Shown here in pieces: positions 33,085 through 42,800 of a stretch of DNA of 64,000 nucleotides. The translations under genes and the position numbers were made by a program. A model generated the notes under the pieces. It had not been told where the DNA came from and did no database searches. It worked only from the letters and a program-made list of their open reading frames with translations. The number at the start of each line of letters is the position of its first letter. Position 1 is the stretch's first letter. Source of the DNA: Arthrobacter sp. MYb214 (GTDB taxonomy: Bacteria; Actinomycetota; Actinomycetes; Actinomycetales; Micrococcaceae); contig NZ_PCPZ01000003.1 of the NCBI RefSeq assembly GCF_002979865.1, forward strand, positions 62,001-126,000. Reading direction: 5' to 3'.

Positions 33085-34413
33085 ATGACTTCCCAGCCCA
33101 CCATTGCCTCGGTGAAGGTCATCCCGGTCGCCGGGCATGACTCCATGCTGCTGAACCTCTCCGGGGCGCACGGGCCGTTCTTCACTCGCAATATCGCTAT
33201 CCTCACTGACTCCGAAGGCCGCACGGGCCTCGGCGAGGTACCTGGCGGCGAAGCGATCCGTTCGACCATAGAGGAGGCCGGCACACTGATTACCGGCGCC
33301 CCTGTGGCGACTTACCGTTCGCTGCTGCGCCAGGTGGCAGCCCGCTTCGCAGACCTCGATTCCGGCGGACGCGGTGCACAGACCTTCGATTTGCGCACCA
33401 CCGTGCACGCAGTCACCGCACTTGAGTCTGCACTGCTGGATCTGCACGGCCAGTTCCTCGGAGTGCCGGCGGCCGAACTGCTCGGCGACGGGCAGCAGCG
33501 CGACGCGGTTCCGATGCTCGGCTACCTGTTCTACGTGGGCAACCCGGATACGACGGATCTGCCGTATCTGCGCGAACCGCAGGGCAACGACGATTGGGAG
33601 CGCTTGCGCCGCGAGGAAGCCATGACACCAGAAGCCGTGGTGCGCCTGGCCGAGGCGGCTCAGGCCCGTTACGGGTTCAAGGATTTCAAGCTGAAGGGCG
33701 GCGTCCAGGACGGGGACTCCGAGGTCGATGCTGTCATCGCTTTGAAGGAACGCTTCCCCGAAGCCCGGATCACGCTTGACCCCAATGGCGGCTGGCTGCT
33801 CGAAGATGCTATCCGGCTTGGCAAGCGCATGCGTGGAGTGGTGGCCTATGCCGAGGATCCGTGCGGCCCTGAGGGCCGCTTCTCGGGCCGCGAGGTCATG
33901 AGCGAATTCCGCAGGGCGACCGGTCTGCAGACCGCCACGAACATGATTGCGACTGACTGGCGAGAAATGGCGCACGCGGTGCGCACCAATGCGGTAGACA
34001 TCCCCCTGGCAGATCCGCATTTCTGGACCATGTCCGGTTCAGTGCGCGTTGCCCAGCTGTGCAACGAGTTCGGACTGACTTGGGGGTCGCACTCGAACAA
34101 CCACTTCGACATCTCGCTGGCGATGTTCACCCAGGTCGGCGCCGCTGCTCCGGGCGAGATCACGGCACTCGATACCCACTGGATCTGGCAGGATGGACAG
34201 GGCCTGACCGAGGAACCATTGGTGATTCGGGACGGAGAGATCAAGGTTCCGCAGCGGTCCGGCTTGGGTGTCAGCCTGGACATGGATCGGGTCGCCCAAG
34301 CCCACGAACTGTACCTGGAACATGGGTTGGGCTCGCGTGACGACTCGGTGTCCATGCAATACCTGATTCCCGGCTGGACCTTCGATTCGAAGAGTCCCGC
34401 GCTGGTTCGCTGA
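33085..34413 (+). CDS. gudD: Glucarate dehydratase, 442 aa
   Basis: Enolase-superfamily enzyme of normal GudD length. [28 protein letters not shown] is the signature N-terminus of glucarate dehydratases. Active-site strands are [12 protein letters not shown] (Lys-x-Lys), ITLDPNGGW (Asp), VAYAEDPCG (Glu), [26 protein letters not shown] and [15 protein letters not shown] with the catalytic His. It dehydrates D-glucarate (and L-idarate) to 5-keto-4-deoxy-D-glucarate. It starts 3 bp after the upstream stop; AAAGG within the end of that gene serves as its ribosome site. A terminator hairpin follows. Confidence 0.94.
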   Translation: MTSQPTIASVKVIPVAGHDSMLLNLSGAHGPFFTRNIAILTDSEGRTGLGEVPGGEAIRSTIEEAGTLITGAPVATYRSLLRQVAARFADLDSGGRGAQTFDLRTTVHAVTALESALLDLHGQFLGVPAAELLGDGQQRDAVPMLGYLFYVGNPDTTDLPYLREPQGNDDWERLRREEAMTPEAVVRLAEAAQARYGFKDFKLKGGVQDGDSEVDAVIALKERFPEARITLDPNGGWLLEDAIRLGKRMRGVVAYAEDPCGPEGRFSGREVMSEFRRATGLQTATNMIATDWREMAHAVRTNAVDIPLADPHFWTMSGSVRVAQLCNEFGLTWGSHSNNHFDISLAMFTQVGAAAPGEITALDTHWIWQDGQGLTEEPLVIRDGEIKVPQRSGLGVSLDMDRVAQAHELYLEHGLGSRDDSVSMQYLIPGWTFDSKSPALVR

Positions 34414-34441
34414 TGGGCTGCCAGGGAATCTGAATAATGCA

Positions 34442-34484
34442 CCGTGGACGGTAGAGGGAGCTTTCGCACCCTCGCCGTCCACGG
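34442..34484 (+). terminator. Terminator after gudD
   Basis: ccgtggacgg and ccgtccacgg enclose a second stem gaggg/ccctc; the compound stem-loop starts 28 bp after the gudD stop codon. Confidence 0.7.
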
Positions 34485-34535
34485 CTTCGAGAAGCCCCGG
34501 AGCTGGGAACACCAGTACCGGGCGGGAAAGGCAAT

Positions 34536-35477
34536 ATGCAAGGAGTTCTACAGGGATTCTCCGTTGTCTTGATCCTCATCGGCATCGGCCTGCTGATGTC
34601 GGTCGCACTGCCGCGACAACGCGCGGCCATTGCCCAGGGGCTCACCCCGCTCATCTTCTACATCACCAACCCCGCCCTGATGTTCACCCTGCTTGCCAGT
34701 ACCGATCTGCATGCGGTGGTTGGTGTATTCACCCCGATAGCCTTGATGGTTGCGGTGCTGACCGGCTCCGCTTATGCATTGGTCGCGCGGCTGGCCTTCA
34801 AGACTCCAGCTCATCGGCTGCCCGTTGCGGCCATGTCCACGAGTTATGTGAATGCTGGAAATATCGGTGTGCCGCTGGCCCTTTATGCGGTGGGCAGCAC
34901 CAGTCCCGTAGTGTCGGTGCTCATCGCGCAGTTGCTGATCATCGCTCCCGTCTACCTGTGCATGTTCGCGGTGCTCTCCCGCGCCAAGTCCGGTGACGCG
35001 GATGGCCTGCCCGGTGCGAAAATGATCCTCAAGTCCATCGCCAACCCTGTCTCTATTGCGACCTTCCTCGGTGCGGTGTTCTCCTTCTTTGGCCTGGCAC
35101 TGCCCGAAGTCATTCATGCGCCAGTGCAAATGATTGGCGACGCATCCATCCCCCTGTTGCTGATGTCCTTTGGAATGGCGCTATACGGCCAGCGTCCATT
35201 GTCAGATAAGAACCTGCGCGGCGAAATCTATCTGGCGACCGCGTTCAAGGTGTTCTTCATGCCTTTGCTCGCCTGGCTCGTTGCCCGCTTCGTTTTCGGC
35301 CTATCAGGAATCGAACTTCTCGGAGTGGTGATCATGGCGGCGCTTCCAACCGCGCAAAACGTCTTGCTGTTTGCCCAGCAATTCAAGCTGCCCGTCGCCG
35401 TGCCGCGCGAAGTGGTGCTGGCAAGCACCCTGCTGACCTTTCCCAGTGTGCTGGTCATTGCCTTCTTGCTGGGCTAG
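34536..35477 (+). CDS. AEC-family (auxin efflux carrier type) transporter, 313 aa
   Basis: Ten-helix membrane protein. GGGAAAGG precedes the ATG. LQGFSVVLILIGIGLLMSV is helix 1, PLIFYITNPALMFTLLAST and STSYVNAGNIGVPLALYAVG (the conserved Asn-x-Gly-x-Gly-x-Pro segment) follow, and the second half repeats with ISIPLLLMSFGMALYG-like and MAALPTAQNVLLFAQQF segments. Members move organic anions such as malate or malonate. It follows the gudD terminator, so it is probably transcribed separately; a link to aldarate catabolism is only positional. Confidence 0.85.
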   Translation: MQGVLQGFSVVLILIGIGLLMSVALPRQRAAIAQGLTPLIFYITNPALMFTLLASTDLHAVVGVFTPIALMVAVLTGSAYALVARLAFKTPAHRLPVAAMSTSYVNAGNIGVPLALYAVGSTSPVVSVLIAQLLIIAPVYLCMFAVLSRAKSGDADGLPGAKMILKSIANPVSIATFLGAVFSFFGLALPEVIHAPVQMIGDASIPLLLMSFGMALYGQRPLSDKNLRGEIYLATAFKVFFMPLLAWLVARFVFGLSGIELLGVVIMAALPTAQNVLLFAQQFKLPVAVPREVVLASTLLTFPSVLVIAFLLG

Positions 35478-36119
35478 ATACGTGCAGCACCGGTATTCGC
35501 TCCGGTGGGCATCTTGGGCCTGCCGCTGCTACCCATCCCGTGCGACAGCGTAATCCCTGCCTCGAATGCGCTCGAACCACCTTGCCGAAGCTATCCGTTG
35601 CCAGCTGTCTTCCGAACGGTAACTCGGCGGAACTGATGGGCTGGCCAAGCGTCCAGCCGATGAGCTGGCAACCAAGCGGCTATTGGCCATCGCACGGTGC
35701 CGAATCCGGAGGGACGCCATTTATTCAATGAATTAGCCAAGATACTTAGCACGCTTGGACCACGGCTTCGACGCCAGGAGAGCTGGATCCCGGAATGTAC
35801 TCCTAGCGTGAAACAACTTTGGAAAGATAGCGTTCGCTATGCAAATAATTATGTGTTTTCCATGGTCAGTGCGGATCTGAAAATTTCGAACTCCCCAAAC
35901 ATGCAGATAACCATCATTCATTTTTCGAATCTGCGAGTCCGCCGGGATAGTTCCACAGAAATATGTGAAACACCTTTTTAGTACATGAGCGAATATAAAA
36001 GATTTATTTGAGAAGTACTTCCTTTAGGAGTTGCCGAGCAGTTACGCTCCTACCGGCACACACCACATCGATTGATCACCGACCTTTGTGCGCCCAAAAA
36101 CCCTACAAGGAGAACATCA
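35478..36119. other. AT-rich intergenic stretch before the subtilase gene
   Basis: No convincing gene. A small hairpin (caccgg, 8 nt, ccggtg at 35488-35507) may end the AEC transporter transcript. The part from 35750 to 36060 is clearly richer in A and T than its surroundings and probably holds the promoter of the secreted protease. AAGGAG at 36107-36112 is the ribosome site of that gene. Confidence 0.5.
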
Positions 36120-38081
36120 ATGGCACGTTTTTCTACCCCTCTTCGGAGAACCCTGGCCGTCTCCGCGGCCGTAGTGATCGGCATGAGCGGCTTCGGCGCT
36201 GGCGCCTTGCCAGCTACCGCCTCCCCCGTATCGGCTCCCGCTGAAAAGTCCCTCCCCAAGGCAAATGGCGAAGACAAGGTCAAGATCGGTTCGGTTCAAT
36301 CAGGCGAGGCCTACGACCAATTCATCGTCACCTACAAGGCTTCAGCCACGCAGACGGGCAAGTCCTCCCGCGCCAAGGCCTGGGGCCAAGCAGCCAAGGC
36401 AGCAGGCGTTACCGTCAAGGAAATGCGAGCCATGGCCACCGGCAGCTTCGTGGTGAAGGCCGACAAGAAACTCAAGGGCAACGGCGCCAAGGAGTTCATG
36501 GCCGATATTGCGCAGTCTGGTCTCGTGGAATCGGTGGAACCCGATGCCATCATGAAGATTTCCATGACGCCTAACGACACCCGGTACGGCGAGCAGTGGC
36601 ACTACAGCGGCACCAACGGGATGCGCTTGCCTTCGGCCTGGGACATCGCCACCGGCGAGGGCAGCATCGTCGCAGTCCTGGATACCGGCATCACCTCGCA
36701 CTCGGATCTGAACGCCAACATCGTTTCCGGCTACGACTTCGTCTCCAGCTCTGCCTCGGCCCGCGACGGCAACGGCCGCGACGCGAACCCCCAGGATGAG
36801 GGCGACTGGTCCGCCGCCGGTGAATGCGGCGGCAGCTACTCGGGCAATTCCTCCTGGCACGGCACCCACGTGGCCGGCACCGTAGCCGCAGTCACCAACA
36901 ACTCCAGCGGCGTGGCCGGAGTTGCCCCGGATGCCAAGATCCAGCCAGTCCGCGTCCTGGCCAAGTGCGGCGGCAGCCTGTCCGACATCGCCGATGCCAT
37001 CATTTGGGCTTCGGGCGGTGCGGTCCCGGGAATTGCCAATAACCCAACCCCGGCAGACACCATCAACATGTCCCTGGGCGGTGGCGGCGCTTGCGGAACT
37101 ACCTACCAGGCGGCCATCAACGCCGCGGTTTCGCGCGGCACCTCGGTGGTAGTTGCCGCCGGCAACGAAAGCCAGAACGCTTCGAATTCCCGCCCGGCCA
37201 ACTGCGAAAACGTCATTACCGTAGCGGCAAGCAACCCTTCGGGCGCTCCGTCGTACTACACGAACTACGGCTCGGCCGTTGACGTCACCGCACCTGGTGG
37301 CGACACCCGCTACGCCGGCCAAGGCGTGCTGTCCACCATCAATACCGGCACCACTACTCCATCCAGCCAGGGCTATGCCTTCTACCAGGGCACTTCCATG
37401 GCCACCCCGCACGTAGCGGGCATGGTCGCACTGATGAAGTCGGCAGACCCTGGGATGTCCCCCGCCTCCGTGGAAACTGCGTTGAAGCAGGGCACCCGCG
37501 CGATGCCAGGCGGTTGCAGCATCGGTTGCGGCGCCGGACTGGTGGATGCCGCCAAGATCATGAATGCCCTGGACGGCAGCAACCCAACACCAACCCCGGA
37601 GCCAACTCCGGATCCGGAGCCAAGCGGCAACCTGCTGAAGAATGCTGGCTTCGAGAACGGGGCGGATTACTGGACCGCCAACCGCGCCGACACCTTCGAG
37701 TCCGGCTCGGCAGCCCGCTCCGGCAGCGGATTAGCTGGGCTGAATGGTTGGGGCAATTCCAACACCTACACCCTGGACCAGAAGGTCGCCATCCCGGCAG
37801 ATGCCACCAATGCGCAGCTGGAGTTCTACCTGCATGTGCTGACCAATGAAACTACTGCCTATAGCCAGTACGACAAGCTGACCGTACAGGTTCTGGACGG
37901 CTACGGAACCTACAACATGGGCACCTGGTCGAACTTGGATGCCGGCTCGTCCTACGAACTGCAGGCTGTTGACCTGAACAACTTCCGCGGTAAGACCGTT
38001 ACTTTGCGTTTCAAGGGCGTGGAAGACAGCTCGCAGGCTACCTTGTTCCGCATTGATGATGCATCGGTAGCCGCCAGCTAG
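36120..38081 (+). CDS. Secreted S8-family serine protease (subtilase) with C-terminal beta-sandwich domain, 653 aa
   Basis: The ATG at 36120 is chosen for its AAGGAG. A signal peptide of about 35 residues (RRTLAVSAAVVIGMSGFG, then LPATASPVSA) is followed by an inhibitor-I9-type propeptide (about 66-148) and the peptidase domain. The catalytic triad is Asp188 (AVLDTGITSHSD), His247 (WHGTHVAGT) and Ser426 (GTSMATPHVAG), with oxyanion Asn349 (VVAAGNES). Six cysteines in the catalytic domain may form disulfides. A Pro-Thr-Glu linker (about 489-501) leads to a 150-residue beta-rich domain (NLLKNAGFENGADYW), resembling carbohydrate-binding or pre-peptidase C-terminal domains. It degrades extracellular protein. 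Monocistronic. Confidence 0.93.
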   Translation: MARFSTPLRRTLAVSAAVVIGMSGFGAGALPATASPVSAPAEKSLPKANGEDKVKIGSVQSGEAYDQFIVTYKASATQTGKSSRAKAWGQAAKAAGVTVKEMRAMATGSFVVKADKKLKGNGAKEFMADIAQSGLVESVEPDAIMKISMTPNDTRYGEQWHYSGTNGMRLPSAWDIATGEGSIVAVLDTGITSHSDLNANIVSGYDFVSSSASARDGNGRDANPQDEGDWSAAGECGGSYSGNSSWHGTHVAGTVAAVTNNSSGVAGVAPDAKIQPVRVLAKCGGSLSDIADAIIWASGGAVPGIANNPTPADTINMSLGGGGACGTTYQAAINAAVSRGTSVVVAAGNESQNASNSRPANCENVITVAASNPSGAPSYYTNYGSAVDVTAPGGDTRYAGQGVLSTINTGTTTPSSQGYAFYQGTSMATPHVAGMVALMKSADPGMSPASVETALKQGTRAMPGGCSIGCGAGLVDAAKIMNALDGSNPTPTPEPTPDPEPSGNLLKNAGFENGADYWTANRADTFESGSAARSGSGLAGLNGWGNSNTYTLDQKVAIPADATNAQLEFYLHVLTNETTAYSQYDKLTVQVLDGYGTYNMGTWSNLDAGSSYELQAVDLNNFRGKTVTLRFKGVEDSSQATLFRIDDASVAAS

Positions 38082-38113
38082 AGGATCGACCAGAAAAGTC
38101 CACTATTACCTGC

Positions 38114-38145
38114 GCAAGCGCGGCACCAATCGGTGCCGCGCTTGC
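38114..38145. terminator. Terminator between protease and dioxygenase genes
   Basis: gcaagcgcggcacc, loop aatc, ggtgccgcgcttgc: 14-bp perfect stem between two convergent stop codons. Confidence 0.8.
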
Positions 38146-38168
38146 TGCGGGAAAGATAGGGATATCGC

Positions 38169-38966
38169 CTAGCTCAAGGTCCAGGAGCGCTTGGACAGGC
38201 CGTACCAGAAACCGTCAATTGCCGTCTTGGCATCAATTCCACCCGAGGCGTATGCCGCACCCAGCGCAACGTACAGCGGAGCCCAATGCTCCGAGCGCGG
38301 GTGCGCTTCGCGGGCCGCCGGGGCCTTGTGCAGGAAGTCGAGGATGGAGTCCACATCCCCGCGGGCCATTGCCTCCTCGGCCCAATGGTCGAACTCGCTG
38401 GAGGCCGATGGCGGCGCCGAATCCGGCCCGCCGGCTGGGTTGAACCAGCGCAAGTTGTGGGTGGTGAATCCGGAACCAACGATCAAGGTTCCCCGCTCGC
38501 GCAAGGGCGCCAAGCTCTTGCCCAGATCAAAGAGTCCTGCAGGATCCAGTGTTGGCATGGACATCTGCACCACAGGTACATCCGCATCCGGGAACATTTC
38601 CTTCAGCGGCACGTAGGCGCCATGGTCCAGCCCACGCGTCTCGTCGCGCTCCACGTGATGGCCATAAGCCGAGGTCAGCCGTTCGACTTCATTGGCCAGC
38701 TCGGGCGCCATTGGCGCATCGTAGCGAACGTCGTAGTACTTCTGGTCGAAGCCCCAGAAGTCGTAGACCAATTCGTTCTTCTGCTGGGTAGCACTCAGCG
38801 TCACCGGCGCATTTTCCCAGTGCGCGGAGATCATCAGAATATCTTTCGGCTTCTCGAAAGTGCCGGACCAGCTAGCCAGCTCCTGGGTCCAGCGCTGGTC
38901 GTCGGCCAGTGGCGGTGCACCATGGCTAAGGAACAAGACGGGAGGGGCATCGGATAGCTGATTCAT
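38169..38966 (-). CDS. LigB-family extradiol dioxygenase (4,5-DOPA dioxygenase type), 265 aa
   Basis: Class III extradiol dioxygenase fold. Metal and active-site residues are in VLFLSHGAPPLADD (His), LMISAHWENAPV (His), RGLDHGAYVPLKEMFP (His) and VGSGFTTHNLRWF (His), the pattern of YgiD/DODA proteins. FWGFDQKYYDVRYDAPM is also characteristic. It may cleave catechols, or act in quinone detoxification; the real substrate in bacteria is uncertain. No clear ribosome site precedes the ATG at 38966. The palindrome TTGAAGCGTCAA lies 24 bp upstream and recurs before the YceI gene, so a MarR-type regulator is likely to control both. Confidence 0.87.
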   Translation of the reverse strand: MNQLSDAPPVLFLSHGAPPLADDQRWTQELASWSGTFEKPKDILMISAHWENAPVTLSATQQKNELVYDFWGFDQKYYDVRYDAPMAPELANEVERLTSAYGHHVERDETRGLDHGAYVPLKEMFPDADVPVVQMSMPTLDPAGLFDLGKSLAPLRERGTLIVGSGFTTHNLRWFNPAGGPDSAPPSASSEFDHWAEEAMARGDVDSILDFLHKAPAAREAHPRSEHWAPLYVALGAAYASGGIDAKTAIDGFWYGLSKRSWTLS

Positions 38967-39389
38967 GATTAAAAACTACCAACCATTAGTTGAAGCGTCA
39001 AGCTTTATTTTCATGAATCCCGATATCCAATTCATGCAAGACCCTCAATGCTCTCCAAGAGGGCCGTGGACAGTGCGGACAGCTTCGCCGCACCACGTTG
39101 GGTCCAACGCCAGCGGCAACGGAGGCCATGGCTTTCTTGCTCTGCTTCTGAGCGGCGGCGGGAATCTATTGCTTCTCTAATCACGAATGCAATTGGCAAG
39201 TCGGTCCTAAGCTGCGCCGGAGCAGTGGAACTGTACGGCTTTGCAGGCATCAGGCGTTGCCTGGCCAGTCTTTTCCAAGCCATTAATTACGCTCAGCTGG
39301 GGATTCGCAGTACGTTCAACACTTCGGCTTCGAACGGCTGCGGTCTCCAATATCAGACTTATTGACCATTAATCTTTAGAATGGTTTGT
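38967..39389. other. Intergenic region between dioxygenase and MarR genes
   Basis: No convincing gene on either strand. It holds the operator-like motif at 38990-39001. A minus-strand frame ending LSTALLESIEGLA near 39032 looks protein-like over a few residues only and I do not support it. Confidence 0.45.
38990..39001. promoter_or_regulatory. Operator-like 12-mer TTGAAGCGTCAA upstream of the dioxygenase gene
   Basis: The same 12-mer, within an identical 14-mer beginning AG, occurs at 54459-54470, and a one-mismatch copy at 54412-54423, both in the YceI control region. The TTGA/TCAA ends form an inverted repeat typical of a dimeric regulator site. Confidence 0.6.
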
Positions 39390-39833
39390 ATGCAAGAAGA
39401 AGAACTGATGCAGACGGTCGAAGAAGAATTCACCGCCATCTTATTGCGCGCCCGCCAGATGCTGATCCGTCGCGCCAAGATCATCCACCCGGACCTGCAG
39501 GATCCGGGGTACCGCTTGCTTGCAGTGGTCATCCGTGATGAAGCCCAGCAACAGGGAGCACTCGCAGAAAAACTGCGTCTGGACAAGGCGACTATTTCCC
39601 GCCTCGTGCAGCACCTCGAGTCTCTGGAACTTGTCACCCGCACCCAGGATCCTTCCGATGGCCGAGCCCAGCTGGTCTCGGCAACAGAAAACGCCAAGGA
39701 AAAATGGCGCTCCAGCGGTAACACGCTGCGTGAGGAACTGCGCCGCCAGCTCAAGGAATGGGAAGCCTCCGAACTGAAGAATTTTGGAGATCTCCTGCAC
39801 CGCCTCAACGACAGTTTTGAACAGATTCTCTAG
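39390..39833 (+). CDS. MarR-family transcriptional regulator, 147 aa
   Basis: Start uncertain: ATGs at 39381, 39390 and 39408 are in frame and none has a strong ribosome site; 39390 is a compromise. The winged helix region reads DPGYRLLAVVIRDEAQQQGALAEKLRLD, KATISRLVQHLESLELVTRTQDPSDGRAQLVSAT, with the wing Asp-x-Arg typical of MarR proteins. A C-terminal amphipathic helix (about 100-147) forms the dimer interface. No cysteine is present in the DNA-binding domain, so thiol redox sensing is not evident. It is divergent from the dioxygenase gene and is the obvious candidate to bind TTGAAGCGTCAA. Confidence 0.85.
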   Translation: MQEEELMQTVEEEFTAILLRARQMLIRRAKIIHPDLQDPGYRLLAVVIRDEAQQQGALAEKLRLDKATISRLVQHLESLELVTRTQDPSDGRAQLVSATENAKEKWRSSGNTLREELRRQLKEWEASELKNFGDLLHRLNDSFEQIL

Positions 39834-39846
39834 TCCCCGATCATCA

Positions 39847-39886
39847 GCTGAAGCCTTGGAGACCTTCTGGTTTCCAAGGCTTCAGC
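39847..39886. terminator. Bidirectional terminator between marR and the SNF2 gene
   Basis: gctgaagccttgga, 12-nt loop, tccaaggcttcagc followed by TTTT on the plus strand; 14-bp stem between convergent genes. Confidence 0.8.
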
Positions 39887-39895
39887 TTTTTAGGC

Positions 39896-42800
39896 TCACT
39901 CCATCAGCGCCAGGAAATCATCGGCGCTTAACGCAGCACTCTGCGCGGCTTGGGCAGTCTCTCCCAGGACATCATTGAACAGCTGCGTCTTCTTGGCCTG
40001 CAGCGCGAGCACCTTGGATTCGATGGTGTCCTTTGCCACCAAGCGATACACATAGACCGGACGAGTTTGCCCAATGCGGTGGGCCCGGTCAATAGCCTGG
40101 GCTTCGGCCTGCGGGTTCCACCATGGGTCCAGCAAGATGCAGTAGTCGGCGGAAGTGAGATTAATGCCGAAGCCGCCGGACTTCAGCGAGATGAAGAAGA
40201 CCGGGAAATCTCCCTCGCTGAAACCGTCAATCAGTTCCTTGCGCTTTGGGCCAGTGGTGGACCCATCAAGGTATCCGTGCTCAATGCCCAGCTCTTCAGC
40301 GACGTCGCGTGCCTTGGCCAAGAAACTGGTGAATTGGCTGAAGACCAGAATCTTATGCCCTTCAGAAACCGCGTCCCCCATGAGTTCGCGCAGCATTTCC
40401 AGCTTCGCGCTCGGAGCATCGCCCTCGCCTACCAAGGACGGATCCAAGGCCAGCTGGCGCAGCAAGGTCAGCGATTGGAGAATCTGGAAGCGATTCGAAT
40501 CAACGTCGTCAACCAGCCCCAGAACTTCTTGCCGCACACGCTGGAAGCGGCGGTCATAAGCTTTGCGGTGCCCCGGCTCCAGTTCGACTTCCAGCACCTG
40601 CTCGGTCTTCGCCGGCAACTCTGGAACGACCTGTTCCTTGGTACGGCGCAGCACGAACGGACGCAGTCGGCTCTTCAGGCGCTCCAGGCGCTCCTGGTCT
40701 CCGTCGGCAATGGGCTTCTGGTAGTTGTCCTTAAAGGACTTCGCACCGCCCAGCAGGCCTGGTGCAGCCAGTGAGACCAACGCCCACAGTTCCAGCAGGT
40801 TGTTTTCCATGGGAGTGCCAGTGACCACGAATTTGCACGGCACTGGCAGCTGCCGGGCCTGCTTGTAGCCTTTGGAGGCATGGTTCTTCAGTTGCTGGGC
40901 CTCGTCCATGATCATGACGTTGAATCCGGCGGCTTCAAAATCCTCATAGGCCAGGCGGAAGATCGTGTAGCTGGTAACTACCAATTGGGCGTCACCGATC
41001 TGCGACGCCATGCTTTGGCCGTTCTTTCTAGCTGTTGAAGTGATGCCGGTGACTCTCATCTGCGGCGCAAATCGCTGCGCCTCATTGATCCAGTTGCCCA
41101 CCACCGAGGTAGGAGCCAGCACCAGGAATTTCTGGGCAGGATCCTCGACGCGCGCTTGTTCAAGGCAAGCCAGCAACTGGACGGTCTTGCCCAGACCCAT
41201 ATCGTCGGCAAGGACGCCACCGAGATCATGGGTACGCAAGAAGTTGAGCCAGGATAGGCCGTGGCCCTGATACGGGCGCAGTTCAGCGTTGAACGTTTCC
41301 GCTAGCTGGACCGGCTGCATTTCTTCACCGCTTTGCAGCGCCTTCATGGTCTGCAGCCACTGGTTGTGCTGGGCTTCGATAATGCCCAGATCCACCAGTT
41401 CTTGCCACCAGTCGATGCTCAACCTATGGATGCGGATCGTATCGCCCTGCACCGTGCCCAGCTCCCCGGCCTCTGATATCAGCTGGCGCAGCTGCGTGAA
41501 ATCTGCACCATCAATCGGGATCACCGTAAGGTCATCGAGGACGAGATACTCATCTTGCTTGGTCAAGGCCTCCAGCAGCAGTGGGAACGGGACCTTGGTC
41601 TCGTCCAGGAGCACTTCCACAGACAAGTCGAACCAGTCCCCCGTGCTTTCGCCGGCTTCGACACTGACAGCGGCCGGGGCGTGGCTGATCCGGTACTTCG
41701 GCAGCCTGTTCTGCTCTTCAACGACCACATCGGGATGCTCTGCCAATAGCGGCAACGCGTAGACCAAGAAATCGATGGATTCGGAGGTGCTGAATTCCTT
41801 CGGCGGGAAGATTCCTGAAGAGGTCAGTTGCCCCAAGGAAGCCTGCGCGCCGAGCTTGTCCTGCACCGAAGCAGCAATTTCCTTTTCCACGGCATACTGG
41901 CGGGGTCCCGCGGAGGCGTACTCCCAGGAATAGCTCACGGTCAGCGGAGTTCGGATGCTCTCCAGGGACAGCTTGAGGCTGGGGCGTGCTGGAACAGGGA
42001 TGCTGTAGCTGTCATCCTCGCTCTTCAACGGTGCCATCAGGCGCAATCGGTCCAGGTGCTGGCGCTCGAAAAGCTCAACGCCTTCCTGCGGGATGGATTG
42101 CGCACCGGATTCAATAAATGTGGCCAGTTCCTTCGTGACCGGTTCAGCGAACCGGGCCAAACCGATTTCCCTGGCCTTCGGCAAGGGGCTGGACGCGTAA
42201 GCCAACAAGGTCGGCGGCGTGCCTATGGGCAAGAGGTAGACGTGCTCTTCGCTCGGCCCGCGCAGCTTCCCTTCCATGCTCAGGCCATGTTCACCGCGAC
42301 GCACATCCACGTGTGCCATGGCTGGTTGCTCGCTGAACTCCACCGGGGCCTTGGCCGTAGAACCGCCGTTGACGATCTGCACTCCAGCTTCACGCAGGGC
42401 TTCGAACGCATCCAGCAGGTCCTGGCCTGGAAGATCCATCAAGGAGATCCACTCCTTGGGATCCCACGAATGGCGATAAGTATCTTGTTCAACGTGTTCA
42501 CGCAACCGGTCCAGTTCAACGACCGCACGACGCTGCTTCTTGGAGAACCGCGTATCAAAAGCAACATTGCGCCAGCTGATCCCGGTTTGGATCCAGGGGC
42601 TCTTGGTGCCCTGGCGGGCCGGGCGTGCCTGCAAGGTCAGCGCGTCCTCGCCGCCATAACGCGGTTCGCTTACCACTTTCAGGATCAATCCCAGCGGTTC
42701 TTCGGCAACCAGCGGCTCATCGGAAATGACTGGAAGCAGACGGTCAAGGGTACGTTCCCACTGCGGCTTGCTATTGCGTTTCCAAGCGTGGGGATCCACC

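Noticed and set aside
32137-34020. Long minus-strand open frame opposite the semialdehyde dehydrogenase and gudD
   Set aside because: It covers parts of two clear genes in antisense and shows no motif; a shadow frame.
35697-35981. 94-codon frame before the subtilase gene
   Set aside because: AT-rich, no ribosome site, no motif, and the region looks like promoter DNA.
39032-39283. 83-codon minus-strand frame between dioxygenase and marR
   Set aside because: Only the last dozen residues look protein-like. No ribosome site or family resemblance.
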